Positions 54,315 through 63,342 of a stretch of DNA of 64,000 bases are shown here, piece by piece. Source of the DNA: an uncultured Alphaproteobacteria bacterium. Lineage in GTDB: Bacteria > Pseudomonadota > Alphaproteobacteria > HIMB59. The stretch covers positions 1 through 64,000 of the forward strand of contig CABYSX010000004.1 in assembly GCA_902521795.1 (NCBI GenBank). Direction: 5' to 3'. Under the pieces are notes generated by a model. That model ran no database searches. It worked only from the letters and a program-made list of their open reading frames with translations, and was not told the origin of the DNA. The position numbers and the translations under genes were made by a program. Numbering within the stretch: the stretch's first letter is position 1; every line of letters starts with the position of its first letter.

Positions 54315-54777
54315 TAGCATAAAAAATCTTTATTCCCTGATCATAAGTATCTAAATCAATTTGAAATTTGTCATTAAGATCAAAGTTATGCCATTTGTAA
54401 CCTTCCCTAACAAGCTTTAGGTCTTTGGAATACTGGAACTCAGCAATTTTATTGTCCTCATTAAGATTTGTGACGAAAATTATCAATTCAACTTTATAAG
54501 TATTTTTTTCTTCCTCAGACAAAAGTAAATTTAATTTGTAGTCGGTAGAAATTTCTACTATATCTTCGTTCACGAACAAATAACAATTGAGGGTATATTC
54601 ATTTTGTAGCTCAATGTTTGCATTACCAAGATCAAGAGATCTTGCCTTGTATAAGATTAGTGATTGAGGACAATCTTTATTAATTACATTTGCCTCTTTT
54701 TTTAATGGATTGGAAATAGAACATGCAACTAAAAAAAGAGATAAAATTGAACATAATATAAATTTATTTTTTATCAT
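54307..54777 (-). CDS. Conserved-looking lipoprotein of unknown function
   Basis: This 156-residue protein has a signal peptide and a lipobox (LVAC, Cys19), so it is likely outer-membrane anchored. The mature part begins with a CPQSL segment and is beta-rich, ending in a Tyr/Lys/Asp-rich stretch. It recalls an alphaproteobacterial lipoprotein group with the pattern CP-x-V...-DA-x-x-L, but I cannot confirm that by eye. Function unknown. It stands alone, head-to-head with thrB (46 nt) and tail-to-tail with atpF (8-nt overlap). Confidence 0.75.
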   Translation of the reverse strand: MIKNKFILCSILSLFLVACSISNPLKKEANVINKDCPQSLILYKARSLDLGNANIELQNEYTLNCYLFVNEDIVEISTDYKLNLLLSEEEKNTYKVELIIFVTNLNEDNKIAEFQYSKDLKLVREGYKWHNFDLNDKFQIDLDTYDQGIKIFYAIN

Positions 54778-54823
54778 TGTTGAATATTATGCATCATATA
54801 TACATTAATTAAAAAATAATCAA

Positions 54824-55765
54824 ATGGCAGTTTACACAACTATATCTCGCACAGATGCCCAAGAGTTATTCAAATCACTTGGAGAAATAGTTAAGTTAGA
54901 GGGTATAAAAGAGGGAGTAGAAAATACAAATTATTTAGTCCATTTAAATGACTCAAAGAAATACATACTAACTCTTTTTGAGAAGAGAACAAAAGAGACT
55001 GACCTACCATATTTTAATAACCTCATGGGGTTATTTAGTAAAAATGGTGTAAATTGTCCATTAAGCATAAGTATCAAAAATGAAAATATATTTAAAGTTA
55101 AAGAAAAACACTGTTGTATCTACACTTTTGTTAAAGGTAGGCCTACTTTTAGAAGTAATAGAGAACAATTAAACTCACTAGGAAAATCAATAGCACATTT
55201 GCATCTATCTGGAAGTAGCTCAAATCTCTACAGAAAAAATATGATGCTATTACCTTCTTGGAAACATATCACTGAAAGTTTTTCAAAAAGTGATCCTAAA
55301 ATTAATATTGAGGAATATAAATATATTTTTGAAAAAATAAATGATCTTCAAGATAAATTTCCTTTAAATTTGAGGCAAATTAATATTCATGCAGATTTAT
55401 TTAAAGATAATATATTTTTTTTAGATAACCAAGTTTCAGGTTTTATAGATTTCTTTTTTTCTTGCACTGATACTGTGATTTATGATTTGGCTACATTTGT
55501 TAATGCTTGGTTCTTTGAAAAGAATAAATTTGATGAGTATAACTACATAAATTTTCTTAAATCTTACCAGCACAACTTTGAATTAACTATTGAGGAAAAG
55601 GATAATTTTAACTTTTACTTAAAAGTAAGTGCTATTCGATTTTTTTTAACAAGACTTTATGACTTACATTTTAATTATGAGGGAAATGTAAAACATAAAA
55701 ATCCAATAGAGTTTTTTGAAATTTTTAAATTTCATGAGGAAAATAATATACAGGATTTTTTTTGA
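54824..55765 (+). CDS. thrB: Homoserine kinase (APH-fold ThrB type)
   Basis: This 313-residue homoserine kinase of the aminoglycoside-phosphotransferase fold (COG2334 type) makes O-phosphohomoserine for threonine synthesis. The N-terminal MAVYTTISRTDAQE, the EGVENTNY segment, the catalytic NIHADLFKDNIFF and the metal-binding GFIDFFFSCTD match the family. thrC is about 3 kb away. Its TGA overlaps the TTG of rnhA. Confidence 0.95.
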   Translation: MAVYTTISRTDAQELFKSLGEIVKLEGIKEGVENTNYLVHLNDSKKYILTLFEKRTKETDLPYFNNLMGLFSKNGVNCPLSISIKNENIFKVKEKHCCIYTFVKGRPTFRSNREQLNSLGKSIAHLHLSGSSSNLYRKNMMLLPSWKHITESFSKSDPKINIEEYKYIFEKINDLQDKFPLNLRQINIHADLFKDNIFFLDNQVSGFIDFFFSCTDTVIYDLATFVNAWFFEKNKFDEYNYINFLKSYQHNFELTIEEKDNFNFYLKVSAIRFFLTRLYDLHFNYEGNVKHKNPIEFFEIFKFHEENNIQDFF

Positions 55766-56205
55766 TTAACGTTTATACAGATGGTTCATGTCTTGGCAAT
55801 CCTGGAAATGGAGGTTGGGCATTCTTGATTGCCGAAGAAAAAGATATCAGATATAGAGCTGGATTTGAAAAAAATACCACAAATAATAAAATGGAACTGA
55901 TAGCTGCTATTAAAGCACTAGAGTTTTTAAATATATATAATGATATTACGATCAATACAGATAGTAATTATGTCAAAGAAGGAATAACTAGTTGGATATT
56001 TAATTGGAAAAAAAATAATTGGAAAACATCAACAAAAAAGCAAGTTAAAAATAGAGAGCTCTGGGAGCGATTAGATAATCTCTGTGAAAAAAAAAATGTA
56101 AGCTGGTGCTGGGTTAAAGCCCATAATACTAATGAATTTAATAATCAAGTTGACGAACTTGCTAGAAAAGCAGCTGAGTCATTAACTGAGTCTTCGTTTA
56201 ATTGA
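55762..56205 (+). CDS. rnhA: Ribonuclease HI
   Basis: RNase HI (147 residues) degrades RNA in RNA-DNA hybrids. Catalytic residues are in VYTDGSCLGNPGNGGW (Asp), NKMELIAAIKAL (Glu), TDSNYVKEGI (Asp) and the last Asp in NNQVDELARKAA. The TTG start at 55762 overlaps the thrB TGA (TTGA). The 3-prime end overlaps the convergent M16 peptidase gene by 24 nt, the longest tail-to-tail overlap in the window. Confidence 0.96.
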   Translation: MINVYTDGSCLGNPGNGGWAFLIAEEKDIRYRAGFEKNTTNNKMELIAAIKALEFLNIYNDITINTDSNYVKEGITSWIFNWKKNNWKTSTKKQVKNRELWERLDNLCEKKNVSWCWVKAHNTNEFNNQVDELARKAAESLTESSFN

Positions 56206-57435
56206 GTCTAAAGTTTCAAGATTTTCAATAGGTCCTATAGATGAGACTGTTAAATTAGATTCAAGTATTTTTGTTCTTGCTTTTTCCAAGTCCTCTAATT
56301 GTACTGCATCTATTTTTGCTATGAATTCCTCTGGTGATCGAAGTTTATTATGCATTAGATAGCTAGATGCATTAGATCTACACCTTGAAGAAATACTTTC
56401 CTCTCCTTTTAAAATACCTACTTTAAATTTTGCTTTAGTTTTAGTTAATTCCTCTTGTGTGAAAGTGTTGGCATTTATATTTAATTGATCACATAAAACA
56501 GGAATTAATTCTTTGACTTCCTTGTGTCCAGTGCCTGCATAAACGTAAAAAATACCAGAGTCAGAAAAAAAATCACCACTACTGTATATACTGTAAACAA
56601 GGCCTCTTTTTTCTCTTATTTCCTGAAATAGTCTTGAAGACATACCAGAACCAAGAAGTGTTGAATAAACTCTTGTAGAATAATAAAGGTCTGAGTGAAT
56701 ATCTACACCCTCAAAACCTAGTAATAACTTAACCTGTTCTAAATTCTTTTCTTCTCGATATTCCCCTCCTACATATGAAGATTTTGGAATATAATCATCA
56801 TTACCTTGAGGAAGATTTTGAAATTTTTCCTCAACAATTTTTATGATTTTGTCTTCATCAAAATTTCCGGATACAGAAAATACCATTTTCGATGGATTAT
56901 AAAAACTTTTCATAAAACCCTCTACCTCATCTCTTGATATAGATTTTATAATTTCAGAAGTTCCTAAAATTGATCTTCCCATCGGTTGATTTGGATATGC
57001 TAACTCGTCGAACTTATCGCCTACAATACTATCTGGTTCATCTGCATACATACCAATCTCTTGTAATATTACACCTCTTTCTTTATCAAGCTCCTTTGAG
57101 TCAAATGTAGAAAATTGAAGTATGTCACTAATAACGTCTATTGATAATTCAACATTTTCTTTTAAACCACTCATATAATAAGCTGTAATTTCTCTTGATG
57201 TATATGCATTATGAGAATTTCCAACTAGCTCTACCTCTTTAGCTATTTGCGCAGCAGATCTATTTTTTGTTCCTTTGAAAGCCATATGCTCAAGTAGATG
57301 AGCAACACCATTAATTTCTTTACGTTCATTCCTAGCCCCTACCTTGTTCCACATACCTACACTAACTGTTTCTACAGTGTTAACGTGGTCCGTAATAAGC
57401 GTCATCCCATTATTTAATTTATGAATATTAGGCAT
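56182..57435 (-). CDS. M16-family zinc peptidase (processing peptidase-like)
   Basis: This 417-residue M16B peptidase resembles the mitochondrial processing peptidase beta subunit. The inverted zinc motif is HLLEH (46-50) with the third ligand E126 in RGVILQEIGM. The glycine-rich segment of MPP-alpha is not relevant. There is no export signal. It is the last gene of a long minus-strand run and overlaps thrC by 8 nt; an M16 peptidase after thrC is a common alphaproteobacterial arrangement. Confidence 0.93.
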   Translation of the reverse strand: MPNIHKLNNGMTLITDHVNTVETVSVGMWNKVGARNERKEINGVAHLLEHMAFKGTKNRSAAQIAKEVELVGNSHNAYTSREITAYYMSGLKENVELSIDVISDILQFSTFDSKELDKERGVILQEIGMYADEPDSIVGDKFDELAYPNQPMGRSILGTSEIIKSISRDEVEGFMKSFYNPSKMVFSVSGNFDEDKIIKIVEEKFQNLPQGNDDYIPKSSYVGGEYREEKNLEQVKLLLGFEGVDIHSDLYYSTRVYSTLLGSGMSSRLFQEIREKRGLVYSIYSSGDFFSDSGIFYVYAGTGHKEVKELIPVLCDQLNINANTFTQEELTKTKAKFKVGILKGEESISSRCRSNASSYLMHNKLRSPEEFIAKIDAVQLEDLEKARTKILESNLTVSSIGPIENLETLDSIKRRLS

Positions 57436-58780
57436 TTAATTTAATGTAATCTCCTAAATCTTCGAAATTATTATCTAAAATTTCAAATTTTTCTTTATTT
57501 AAAAATTCTATATTTTTATTGTAGTTGATGTTATTGCCTAATACTTTTTGAACAGTTTCTTGAAACTTTACAGGATGAGCGCAGGCTAAACACATTACTT
57601 TTTTGAGATTTAATTTCTCAGCACATACTACTCCTACTGCCGTATGAGGGTCTAATAATATATTATGATTTTCATAAGTATTTTTAATCTGATTTTCAAC
57701 TTCTTCAGAGGTTGCATTTTCTGATAAAAAATTCTCTGATAATAAGTTATGAATAGAGCTATCTAATTTTTTATTATGTTCATTATTTGGAATATTTTGA
57801 AATAGTTCTTTAGTTGAGTCTGGTCCAAGAAACTCAGCTATGAGCCTTTCAAAATTACTTGATATAGTTATATCCATGCTAGGGCTATTAGTTTTTACAA
57901 CATTATAGAGATGTAGATCATTATTACTTATAATTCGATGTAAGATATTATTCTCATTTGTTGCAACAATTAATTTATTTATAGGAAATCCCATAGACTT
58001 GAGTAAATAAGCAGAATATATATTTCCAAAATTTCCACTTGGCACTACAAAGTTATCAATATTACAATTTAGATAAGACCAAGCATAATAGATAGATTGA
58101 GGTAATACCCTGAACCAATTAATTGAATTCACAGCAGTAAAACTAAAGGTCTCATTTAAATTTTTATCTTTAAAAAGTTTTTTTACTAAATTTTGACAAT
58201 CATCAAAACTTCCATTTAAGGCAATATTAAAAACATTATTTGCTCCACTTGTAGTCATTTGTTTTCTTTGAAAAAGAGATGTGGAATTATGAGGATGAAG
58301 TATAAAAATACTAATGTTATCAATACCTTTAAAAGCTTGTATCGCTGCAGAACCAGTGTCTCCAGAAGTTGCGCCAATTAATAATAATTTTTTATCTTCT
58401 TTTTTTAAATAGTACTCATATATTTTTGCCAACAAGCACATTGCATAATCTTTAAAAGCTAATGTAGGACCATGAAATAAATTTAATAATTCATTGTCTC
58501 CTATATTTGATACTGAGACGATTTCTTGATCAAATTTACTATAGGCGTCGTGAATTATCTTATTAATTGTTTTAGAGTCAAATAAATCTAATAAAAAAGG
58601 TGATAGAATAAAATTTGCTATATCAAAATAATTTTTTCCTTTAAGTGCATTAATTTGATCAATACTGAATTTTGGAATTTCTTTTGGAATAAAGAGTCCT
58701 CCATCTGGTGCTAGGCCATAATTTAGAACCTGTACAGCAGAAAAATCAGTTTTGTTATTCCTTGTGCTTATATATTTCAT
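57428..58780 (-). CDS. thrC: Threonine synthase
   Basis: Threonine synthase (450 residues) converts O-phosphohomoserine to threonine with pyridoxal phosphate. The cofactor lysine is K110 in PTLAFKDYA, with ATSGDTGSAA and the SGNFGNIYSAYL segment intact. The N-terminal STRNNKTDFSA matches the family, and length is normal. Its ATG overlaps the M32 carboxypeptidase TGA (ATGA) and its end overlaps the M16 gene. Confidence 0.96.
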   Translation of the reverse strand: MKYISTRNNKTDFSAVQVLNYGLAPDGGLFIPKEIPKFSIDQINALKGKNYFDIANFILSPFLLDLFDSKTINKIIHDAYSKFDQEIVSVSNIGDNELLNLFHGPTLAFKDYAMCLLAKIYEYYLKKEDKKLLLIGATSGDTGSAAIQAFKGIDNISIFILHPHNSTSLFQRKQMTTSGANNVFNIALNGSFDDCQNLVKKLFKDKNLNETFSFTAVNSINWFRVLPQSIYYAWSYLNCNIDNFVVPSGNFGNIYSAYLLKSMGFPINKLIVATNENNILHRIISNNDLHLYNVVKTNSPSMDITISSNFERLIAEFLGPDSTKELFQNIPNNEHNKKLDSSIHNLLSENFLSENATSEEVENQIKNTYENHNILLDPHTAVGVVCAEKLNLKKVMCLACAHPVKFQETVQKVLGNNINYNKNIEFLNKEKFEILDNNFEDLGDYIKLNA

Positions 58781-60216
58781 TTAACAAATCTACCAACCAA
58801 ATGCTCTAAATAATATTTTGAATTTAGTTTTTCACCAGAGATGCTTTGTAACATTTCATCAGAAGAATATAAAGAGGCTTTTTGATGAATATTATTATTT
58901 AACCATATAATTAATTGCTTAATATTTTCTTCATCAGGGTTTTTCAAAAAAATGTCAAACAAAGGACAATTATATTTGATTTGAGAGGCTATCATTGCAC
59001 CAAGAGCGTAAGTAGGAAAATAACCAAATATTCCTTCATACCAATGAATATCTTGTAGTACTCCTTCTGAGTCTGAGATTAGATCTATTTCTAGATGATC
59101 TAGGTATTTTTTATTCCATAAATCTTTTATGTCTTTAAATTTAATTTTATTTTTGAATATTTCCTTCTCAATTTGATATCTAATAAATACATGAATTGGA
59201 TAAGAAAATTCGTCAGCACTAACTCTGATTGGGTTAATTCTAACAGTGTGGTAATGCTCTAAAAACGATTTTTCCAAATCTTTAGAGTTATCAAAGATGG
59301 TATTAATAATTTTAAAATAAGTCTGCGATTTAAAGATATGATTTTCAAAGAAGAGAGATTGACTTTCATGCACACTTAAACTCCGAGATTGACCCAATGG
59401 CTCATAAAGGTATTGATTTGGTCGATTTTGCTCATATACGCCATGACCTGTCTCATGAAACAAAGCTGATAAGGACTCTAATATATTTTCTTCAAACCTT
59501 GTTGTTATACGTACATCATTTGTGGCACCTCCACAAAACGGATGATGAGATTGGTCAATTCTTCCTCTGTCAAAATCAAAGTTGAGTTGTTGTAATTTTA
59601 TTTTTATCTCTTTTATTATTTTTGCGTCAGAAATATCCGATTTATAAATGAAAGGAGATTTAATTTTTTGTATATTTTTATACTTAGGTATTATTTCTTT
59701 ATCAATAATAGAGAAAACTTCGTCGATCTTTACTGAGTCATAGTCTATGTCATATTTTGAAATTAGAGAGTCATAAGGTGTTAATTTAGTAGCATAGGAT
59801 AACTGACTAGCCTCTTCATGCACTAAATCTAATAAATCATTGAAATCTTGTTCAATTATTGAGCAATTATTTTTTGTTCGAGCTTCTCTCCATAAATGTT
59901 CACAAGTTAATTTTTTTTTAATCAGTAAAGATTTTAAATCTGGATCAATAGCATTTTCTTTTATGATAATACTCTTCATTAATTTTAAACACTTACTATC
60001 TGTTTCAGTCAATTTTGTATTTTCAGCTTTTTCTATCTCTTCTTGAACCTCCTCGCCCCTAAATATTGTGTCAGTAAATTTAGATAAAATAGACATTTGC
60101 TCTGATCTAGAGTCGATACTTTTTTTTGGTAAATTAGTGGCATTATCCCAAAATAAAACTCCACTGACATCATTTAAGACATAATATTTCTTGAAATAAT
60201 CTCTGAGTTTATTCAT
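58777..60216 (-). CDS. M32-family metallocarboxypeptidase
   Basis: This 479-residue M32 carboxypeptidase (Taq carboxypeptidase type) removes C-terminal residues in the cytoplasm. The zinc motif is HETGH (254-258) and the third ligand E284 is in SVHESQSLFFENH. The HPFCGG and DVRITTRF segments are also characteristic. It is inserted between surf1 (8-nt overlap) and thrC (4-nt overlap), where many alphaproteobacteria have surf1 nearly adjacent to thrC. Confidence 0.92.
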   Translation of the reverse strand: MNKLRDYFKKYYVLNDVSGVLFWDNATNLPKKSIDSRSEQMSILSKFTDTIFRGEEVQEEIEKAENTKLTETDSKCLKLMKSIIIKENAIDPDLKSLLIKKKLTCEHLWREARTKNNCSIIEQDFNDLLDLVHEEASQLSYATKLTPYDSLISKYDIDYDSVKIDEVFSIIDKEIIPKYKNIQKIKSPFIYKSDISDAKIIKEIKIKLQQLNFDFDRGRIDQSHHPFCGGATNDVRITTRFEENILESLSALFHETGHGVYEQNRPNQYLYEPLGQSRSLSVHESQSLFFENHIFKSQTYFKIINTIFDNSKDLEKSFLEHYHTVRINPIRVSADEFSYPIHVFIRYQIEKEIFKNKIKFKDIKDLWNKKYLDHLEIDLISDSEGVLQDIHWYEGIFGYFPTYALGAMIASQIKYNCPLFDIFLKNPDEENIKQLIIWLNNNIHQKASLYSSDEMLQSISGEKLNSKYYLEHLVGRFVK

Positions 60217-60880
60217 ATTTCTTCCTAATAATTAACAACATTATGATACTTGATAAGCTTAACAAAAACCAAGTTATTGAATAATTCAAATGATTATTTC
60301 TCAAAAATACCAGAGGATTAAAACTATATTTAGTTATCCTATCATCTAGTAAAACAAAATAATATTTTGATGGAAATTCATATTGATAAAATTGATTAAA
60401 ATCACTCTTATTAACTGAATACCAGGTATTATTTAATATGTCATTCTCAGGAGTAAAAAATGGCTTATCTGAATTGAATTCTCTTATATAAACTTTTACA
60501 TTATTAACAGCTAAATATTTTTTAATAATATTTTTGACTTGATCAGAATCTTTATCTTTAAACCATCCAAAATTGATTACACTATATATCTCTTTATTGT
60601 ATTTTAGAGGAAGTATCAGGTGATATCCTGGCTTTCCTTTGAATGTTTTGGACTCTATAAAGATTGGTTTATCTAAAATTGTGTAATTTTTGTCTAATTT
60701 TACTGAAACTAAATTATTGTATTTATTATCATTAGAGAATAGATCAGGATTAATAATTGAGTCATTAATATTATCCATTAGATCATTTTTCCAATTAAGT
60801 CTAAATAATTGCCATGACCCTAAAATGAAAGTTAGAATTGAAATACCAATGAATAAAAATGTTAAGGATGACTTATTCAT
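60209..60880 (-). CDS. surf1: SURF1-family cytochrome oxidase assembly protein
   Basis: This 223-residue protein has membrane helices at each end (about 8-25 and 200-218) around a periplasmic domain, the SURF1 layout. Recognisable stretches are LGSWQLFRLNWK, PGYHLILPL, VINFGWF and HLNYSITWFLLS near the C terminus. SURF1 aids heme a insertion into oxidase subunit I. It follows the oxidase genes by 42 nt and overlaps the M32 gene by 8 nt. Confidence 0.92.
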   Translation of the reverse strand: MNKSSLTFLFIGISILTFILGSWQLFRLNWKNDLMDNINDSIINPDLFSNDNKYNNLVSVKLDKNYTILDKPIFIESKTFKGKPGYHLILPLKYNKEIYSVINFGWFKDKDSDQVKNIIKKYLAVNNVKVYIREFNSDKPFFTPENDILNNTWYSVNKSDFNQFYQYEFPSKYYFVLLDDRITKYSFNPLVFLRNNHLNYSITWFLLSLSSIIMLLIIRKKYE

Positions 60881-60922
60881 AGATTGTTATTTGAAGGGAT
60901 TTTAGTGAATAAAATTTTTGGT

Positions 60923-61765
60923 CTATTTTCCCCACCAGTAGATACTTATGTATAAAAACAACCAAACAACATCGACGAAATGCCAATACCATGCAGCTGC
61001 TTCAAATCCAAAATGTCTTTCTGTGGTTAAATGACCTTTTCTTATTCTCAGTAAACAAACTAATAAAAACAAAGTACCAATTAAAACATGAAATCCATGA
61101 AAACCAGTTGCCATGTAAAAAGTTGAAGGATATATACCTTCAGTAAAACCGAAAGTTGCATGTTGGTATTCATATATTTGTAAAAGAGAAAATATGAAAC
61201 CCAAAAAAACTGTATAATATAAACCTTTAAGCGCCTCTTTATTATTTCCCTCTCTTAATTCATGGTGAGCCCATGTACATGTAGTGCCTGATAGAAGTAA
61301 AATTAAAGTATTTAAATATGGTATGTCTAATGGATCAAAAGTTTCAATTCCTTTTGGAGGCCAAACTCCTATTCCAAGAGTGCCTGTAAAAACTTCTTTG
61401 TATTCAGCTAAAAATGTTTTAGGCAAAAGACTTGCATCAAAAAAAGCCCAAAAAAAAGCGACAAAAAACATAACTTCTGAGGTGATAAATAGAGCCATCC
61501 CCCACCTAAGACCAATCTCCGTAATTGAATTATGAACTTTTAAGAAGGTGCTTTCTTTAATAATATCTCTCCACCACATGAACATAGTAAAAAGTATTAA
61601 AAAAAGACCAGCTAGCATCGGCCATATCATGTCATAGTGCATATATAAAATAGCACCAGAAACTAAAAAAAGAGCTGAAAAAGCACCAACGATAGGCCAA
61701 GGACTTGGATTTACTAGGTGGAATTTGTGTTTCTTTTCTGAGTCTTTGAATACTAAATCAACCAT
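60923..61765 (-). CDS. ctaE: Cytochrome c oxidase subunit III
   Basis: Subunit III (280 residues) of the aa3-type oxidase has seven membrane helices and stabilises the core. Typical segments are HKFHLVNPSPWPI, GMALFITSEVMFFVAFFWAF (in part), TGFHGFHVLIGTLFL and the C-terminal WYWHFVDVVWLFLY. It is 14 nt downstream of ctaG. Its role in proton uptake and enzyme lifetime is known for the family. Confidence 0.97.
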   Translation of the reverse strand: MVDLVFKDSEKKHKFHLVNPSPWPIVGAFSALFLVSGAILYMHYDMIWPMLAGLFLILFTMFMWWRDIIKESTFLKVHNSITEIGLRWGMALFITSEVMFFVAFFWAFFDASLLPKTFLAEYKEVFTGTLGIGVWPPKGIETFDPLDIPYLNTLILLLSGTTCTWAHHELREGNNKEALKGLYYTVFLGFIFSLLQIYEYQHATFGFTEGIYPSTFYMATGFHGFHVLIGTLFLLVCLLRIRKGHLTTERHFGFEAAAWYWHFVDVVWLFLYISIYWWGK

Positions 61766-61778
61766 TAAGATTTATATT

Positions 61779-62315
61779 TCATTCTTTTTTCTCAAAAAAG
61801 GTATATGACAAAGTGACATTCTTTGTCCTACTTGCCTCAGGATCTTCAAGTATTAAGGGATCTAAGTAAAAAGTGACAGGAAACGAAACAACTTCATTTG
61901 GCTGGATAGTCTGATCTATAAAACAAAAACATTCTATTTTAAACAAATATGGACCAATTTTAGGTGGTAAAATATTAAAAATAGATGTGCCGGTGGACTC
62001 AATGCCAGTATTATTTTTAGCTTTAAAAACCACGTCATACTTAACACCCTCAGTAATATTCATTTTTTGTGGTGCCTCAAACATCCAGTCCAAACCATCA
62101 TTCACCTGAGCTGAGAAAATGACTTTTATATCAAGTTGTCCTGAATTCAAATTTTGGTCTTGTTCTTGGATTTGAACTTCTTTATTAAAACCTTGGAAAC
62201 CGGTTATGTCACAAAAAAGCTTATATAATGGAACAGAAAAAATTACTAAACTCAGCATAAAACCAAGTATCAATATTAAAACAAATAATGTTTTGTTTTT
62301 ATTTGATATGTTCAA
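61779..62315 (-). CDS. ctaG: Cytochrome oxidase copper-delivery protein CtaG/Cox11
   Basis: This 178-residue Cox11-type protein inserts copper B into oxidase subunit I. It has one N-terminal membrane helix (about 10-32), the Cys in LFCDITGFQG, and the CFCF copper motif followed by FPVTFYLDP. The start is a TTG at 62315, sharing TTGA with the TGA of the preceding small gene. No ATG gives a family-like N terminus. Confidence 0.95.
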   Translation of the reverse strand: MNISNKNKTLFVLILILGFMLSLVIFSVPLYKLFCDITGFQGFNKEVQIQEQDQNLNSGQLDIKVIFSAQVNDGLDWMFEAPQKMNITEGVKYDVVFKAKNNTGIESTGTSIFNILPPKIGPYLFKIECFCFIDQTIQPNEVVSFPVTFYLDPLILEDPEASRTKNVTLSYTFFEKKE

Positions 62316-62413
62316 ATACCGGATTTAATTCTAAATATTGTAATAAAATAAAATGCTGTAACAAGCATGAATAGTAAAGCTAAGACCAATAAATTTTTAT
62401 TTTTTCTCTTCAT
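62312..62413 (-). CDS. 33-residue single-helix protein between ctaB and ctaG (CoxF-like)
   Basis: A small gene not reported by ordinary length cut-offs encodes 33 residues: a Lys/Arg/Asn-rich start (MKRKNKN), one membrane helix (LLVLALLFMLVTAFYFITIF) and a short basic end. Its ATG shares one base with the ctaB stop (TAATG) and its TGA overlaps the TTG of ctaG (TTGA). Other alphaproteobacteria have a small membrane protein here (often called CoxF or a small oxidase assembly protein) with the same R/N-rich start, helix and YxxTIxR-like pattern. The job is unknown, probably oxidase assembly. Confidence 0.7.
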   Translation of the reverse strand: MKRKNKNLLVLALLFMLVTAFYFITIFRIKSGI

Positions 62414-63339
62414 TAGAATAAATATTTATCAATTACTGTTAATGAAAAAATAAGAAATAAATAAACAATTGAATATCCAAAAAGTTTAATTGAGTCTTTC
62501 TGTAAATTTTTTGATTTATTTAATTTAAATAGCTTGTAAATAAAATATGCGTTGAGAACATTAGATCCTATAAAAAAACTCATTCCAGCGAATTTAAAAA
62601 AATAAAGAAAATTAACTGAAGCAACCATAAAAAAAGTATAAATATTCATCATCACGAGTGTTTTCTTAATACCGTATTTGACTGGGTACATAGGAATATC
62701 AGCATCAGAGTAATCTTGGTTTCTAAAAATAGCTAGTGCCCACGAGTGTGGCGGTGTCCAGAGAAATATAATTAAACATAATATTAAAGGATAAAAAATC
62801 TGATCACCAGATATACTTATCCAAGCAATCACTGGAGGGAGAGCGCCTGCCAGACCTCCAATTACTATATTTTGTGCTGTTCGATGCTTCAGATACATAG
62901 TGTAAAAGACAGAGTAATAAAGAATAGTAAAAGCTAGTAGAATTGAGGCCTTAATATTTGTAAAGAAAAACAATGCCACTACAGAAAAAAAAGAGAAAAT
63001 TAGACCAATTCCAAGTGCTGTGTTAGCTGAGATATTTCCTGAGGGAATAGGCCTGAACTTCGTTCTATCCATTTTTGAGTCAATAATTCGATCAAACCAC
63101 ATATTCAAAATAGCTGATCCCGATGCACCCATAGCAATAAGAACAAGAGCTACACCTTTGATAAATAAACTTTTATCTGATGGGGCAAGTAACATCGCAC
63201 ATAAAGCAGTAAATATAACTAAAGAAATTACACCAGGTTTAATTAAAACGTATAGTTGTTTTAAAAAATTTACAACTTGAGCAAAGAACAGATTTTGCTC
63301 TGTTTGTACGAAAGTTTGTTGATGTTTTTTTTCTAACAC
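62413..63339 (-). CDS. ctaB: Protoheme IX farnesyltransferase
   Basis: CtaB (308 residues) farnesylates heme B to heme O, the precursor of heme A for the oxidase. The UbiA-type Asp motifs are visible: NMWFDRIIDSKMDRT and DYSDADIPMYPV, with eight to nine membrane helices. The N-terminal VLIKPGVISLVIFTA is typical. It lies 3 nt after ctaD and shares a stop/start base with the small gene that follows. Confidence 0.96.
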   Translation of the reverse strand: MLEKKHQQTFVQTEQNLFFAQVVNFLKQLYVLIKPGVISLVIFTALCAMLLAPSDKSLFIKGVALVLIAMGASGSAILNMWFDRIIDSKMDRTKFRPIPSGNISANTALGIGLIFSFFSVVALFFFTNIKASILLAFTILYYSVFYTMYLKHRTAQNIVIGGLAGALPPVIAWISISGDQIFYPLILCLIIFLWTPPHSWALAIFRNQDYSDADIPMYPVKYGIKKTLVMMNIYTFFMVASVNFLYFFKFAGMSFFIGSNVLNAYFIYKLFKLNKSKNLQKDSIKLFGYSIVYLFLIFSLTVIDKYLF

Positions 63340-63342
63340 AAA

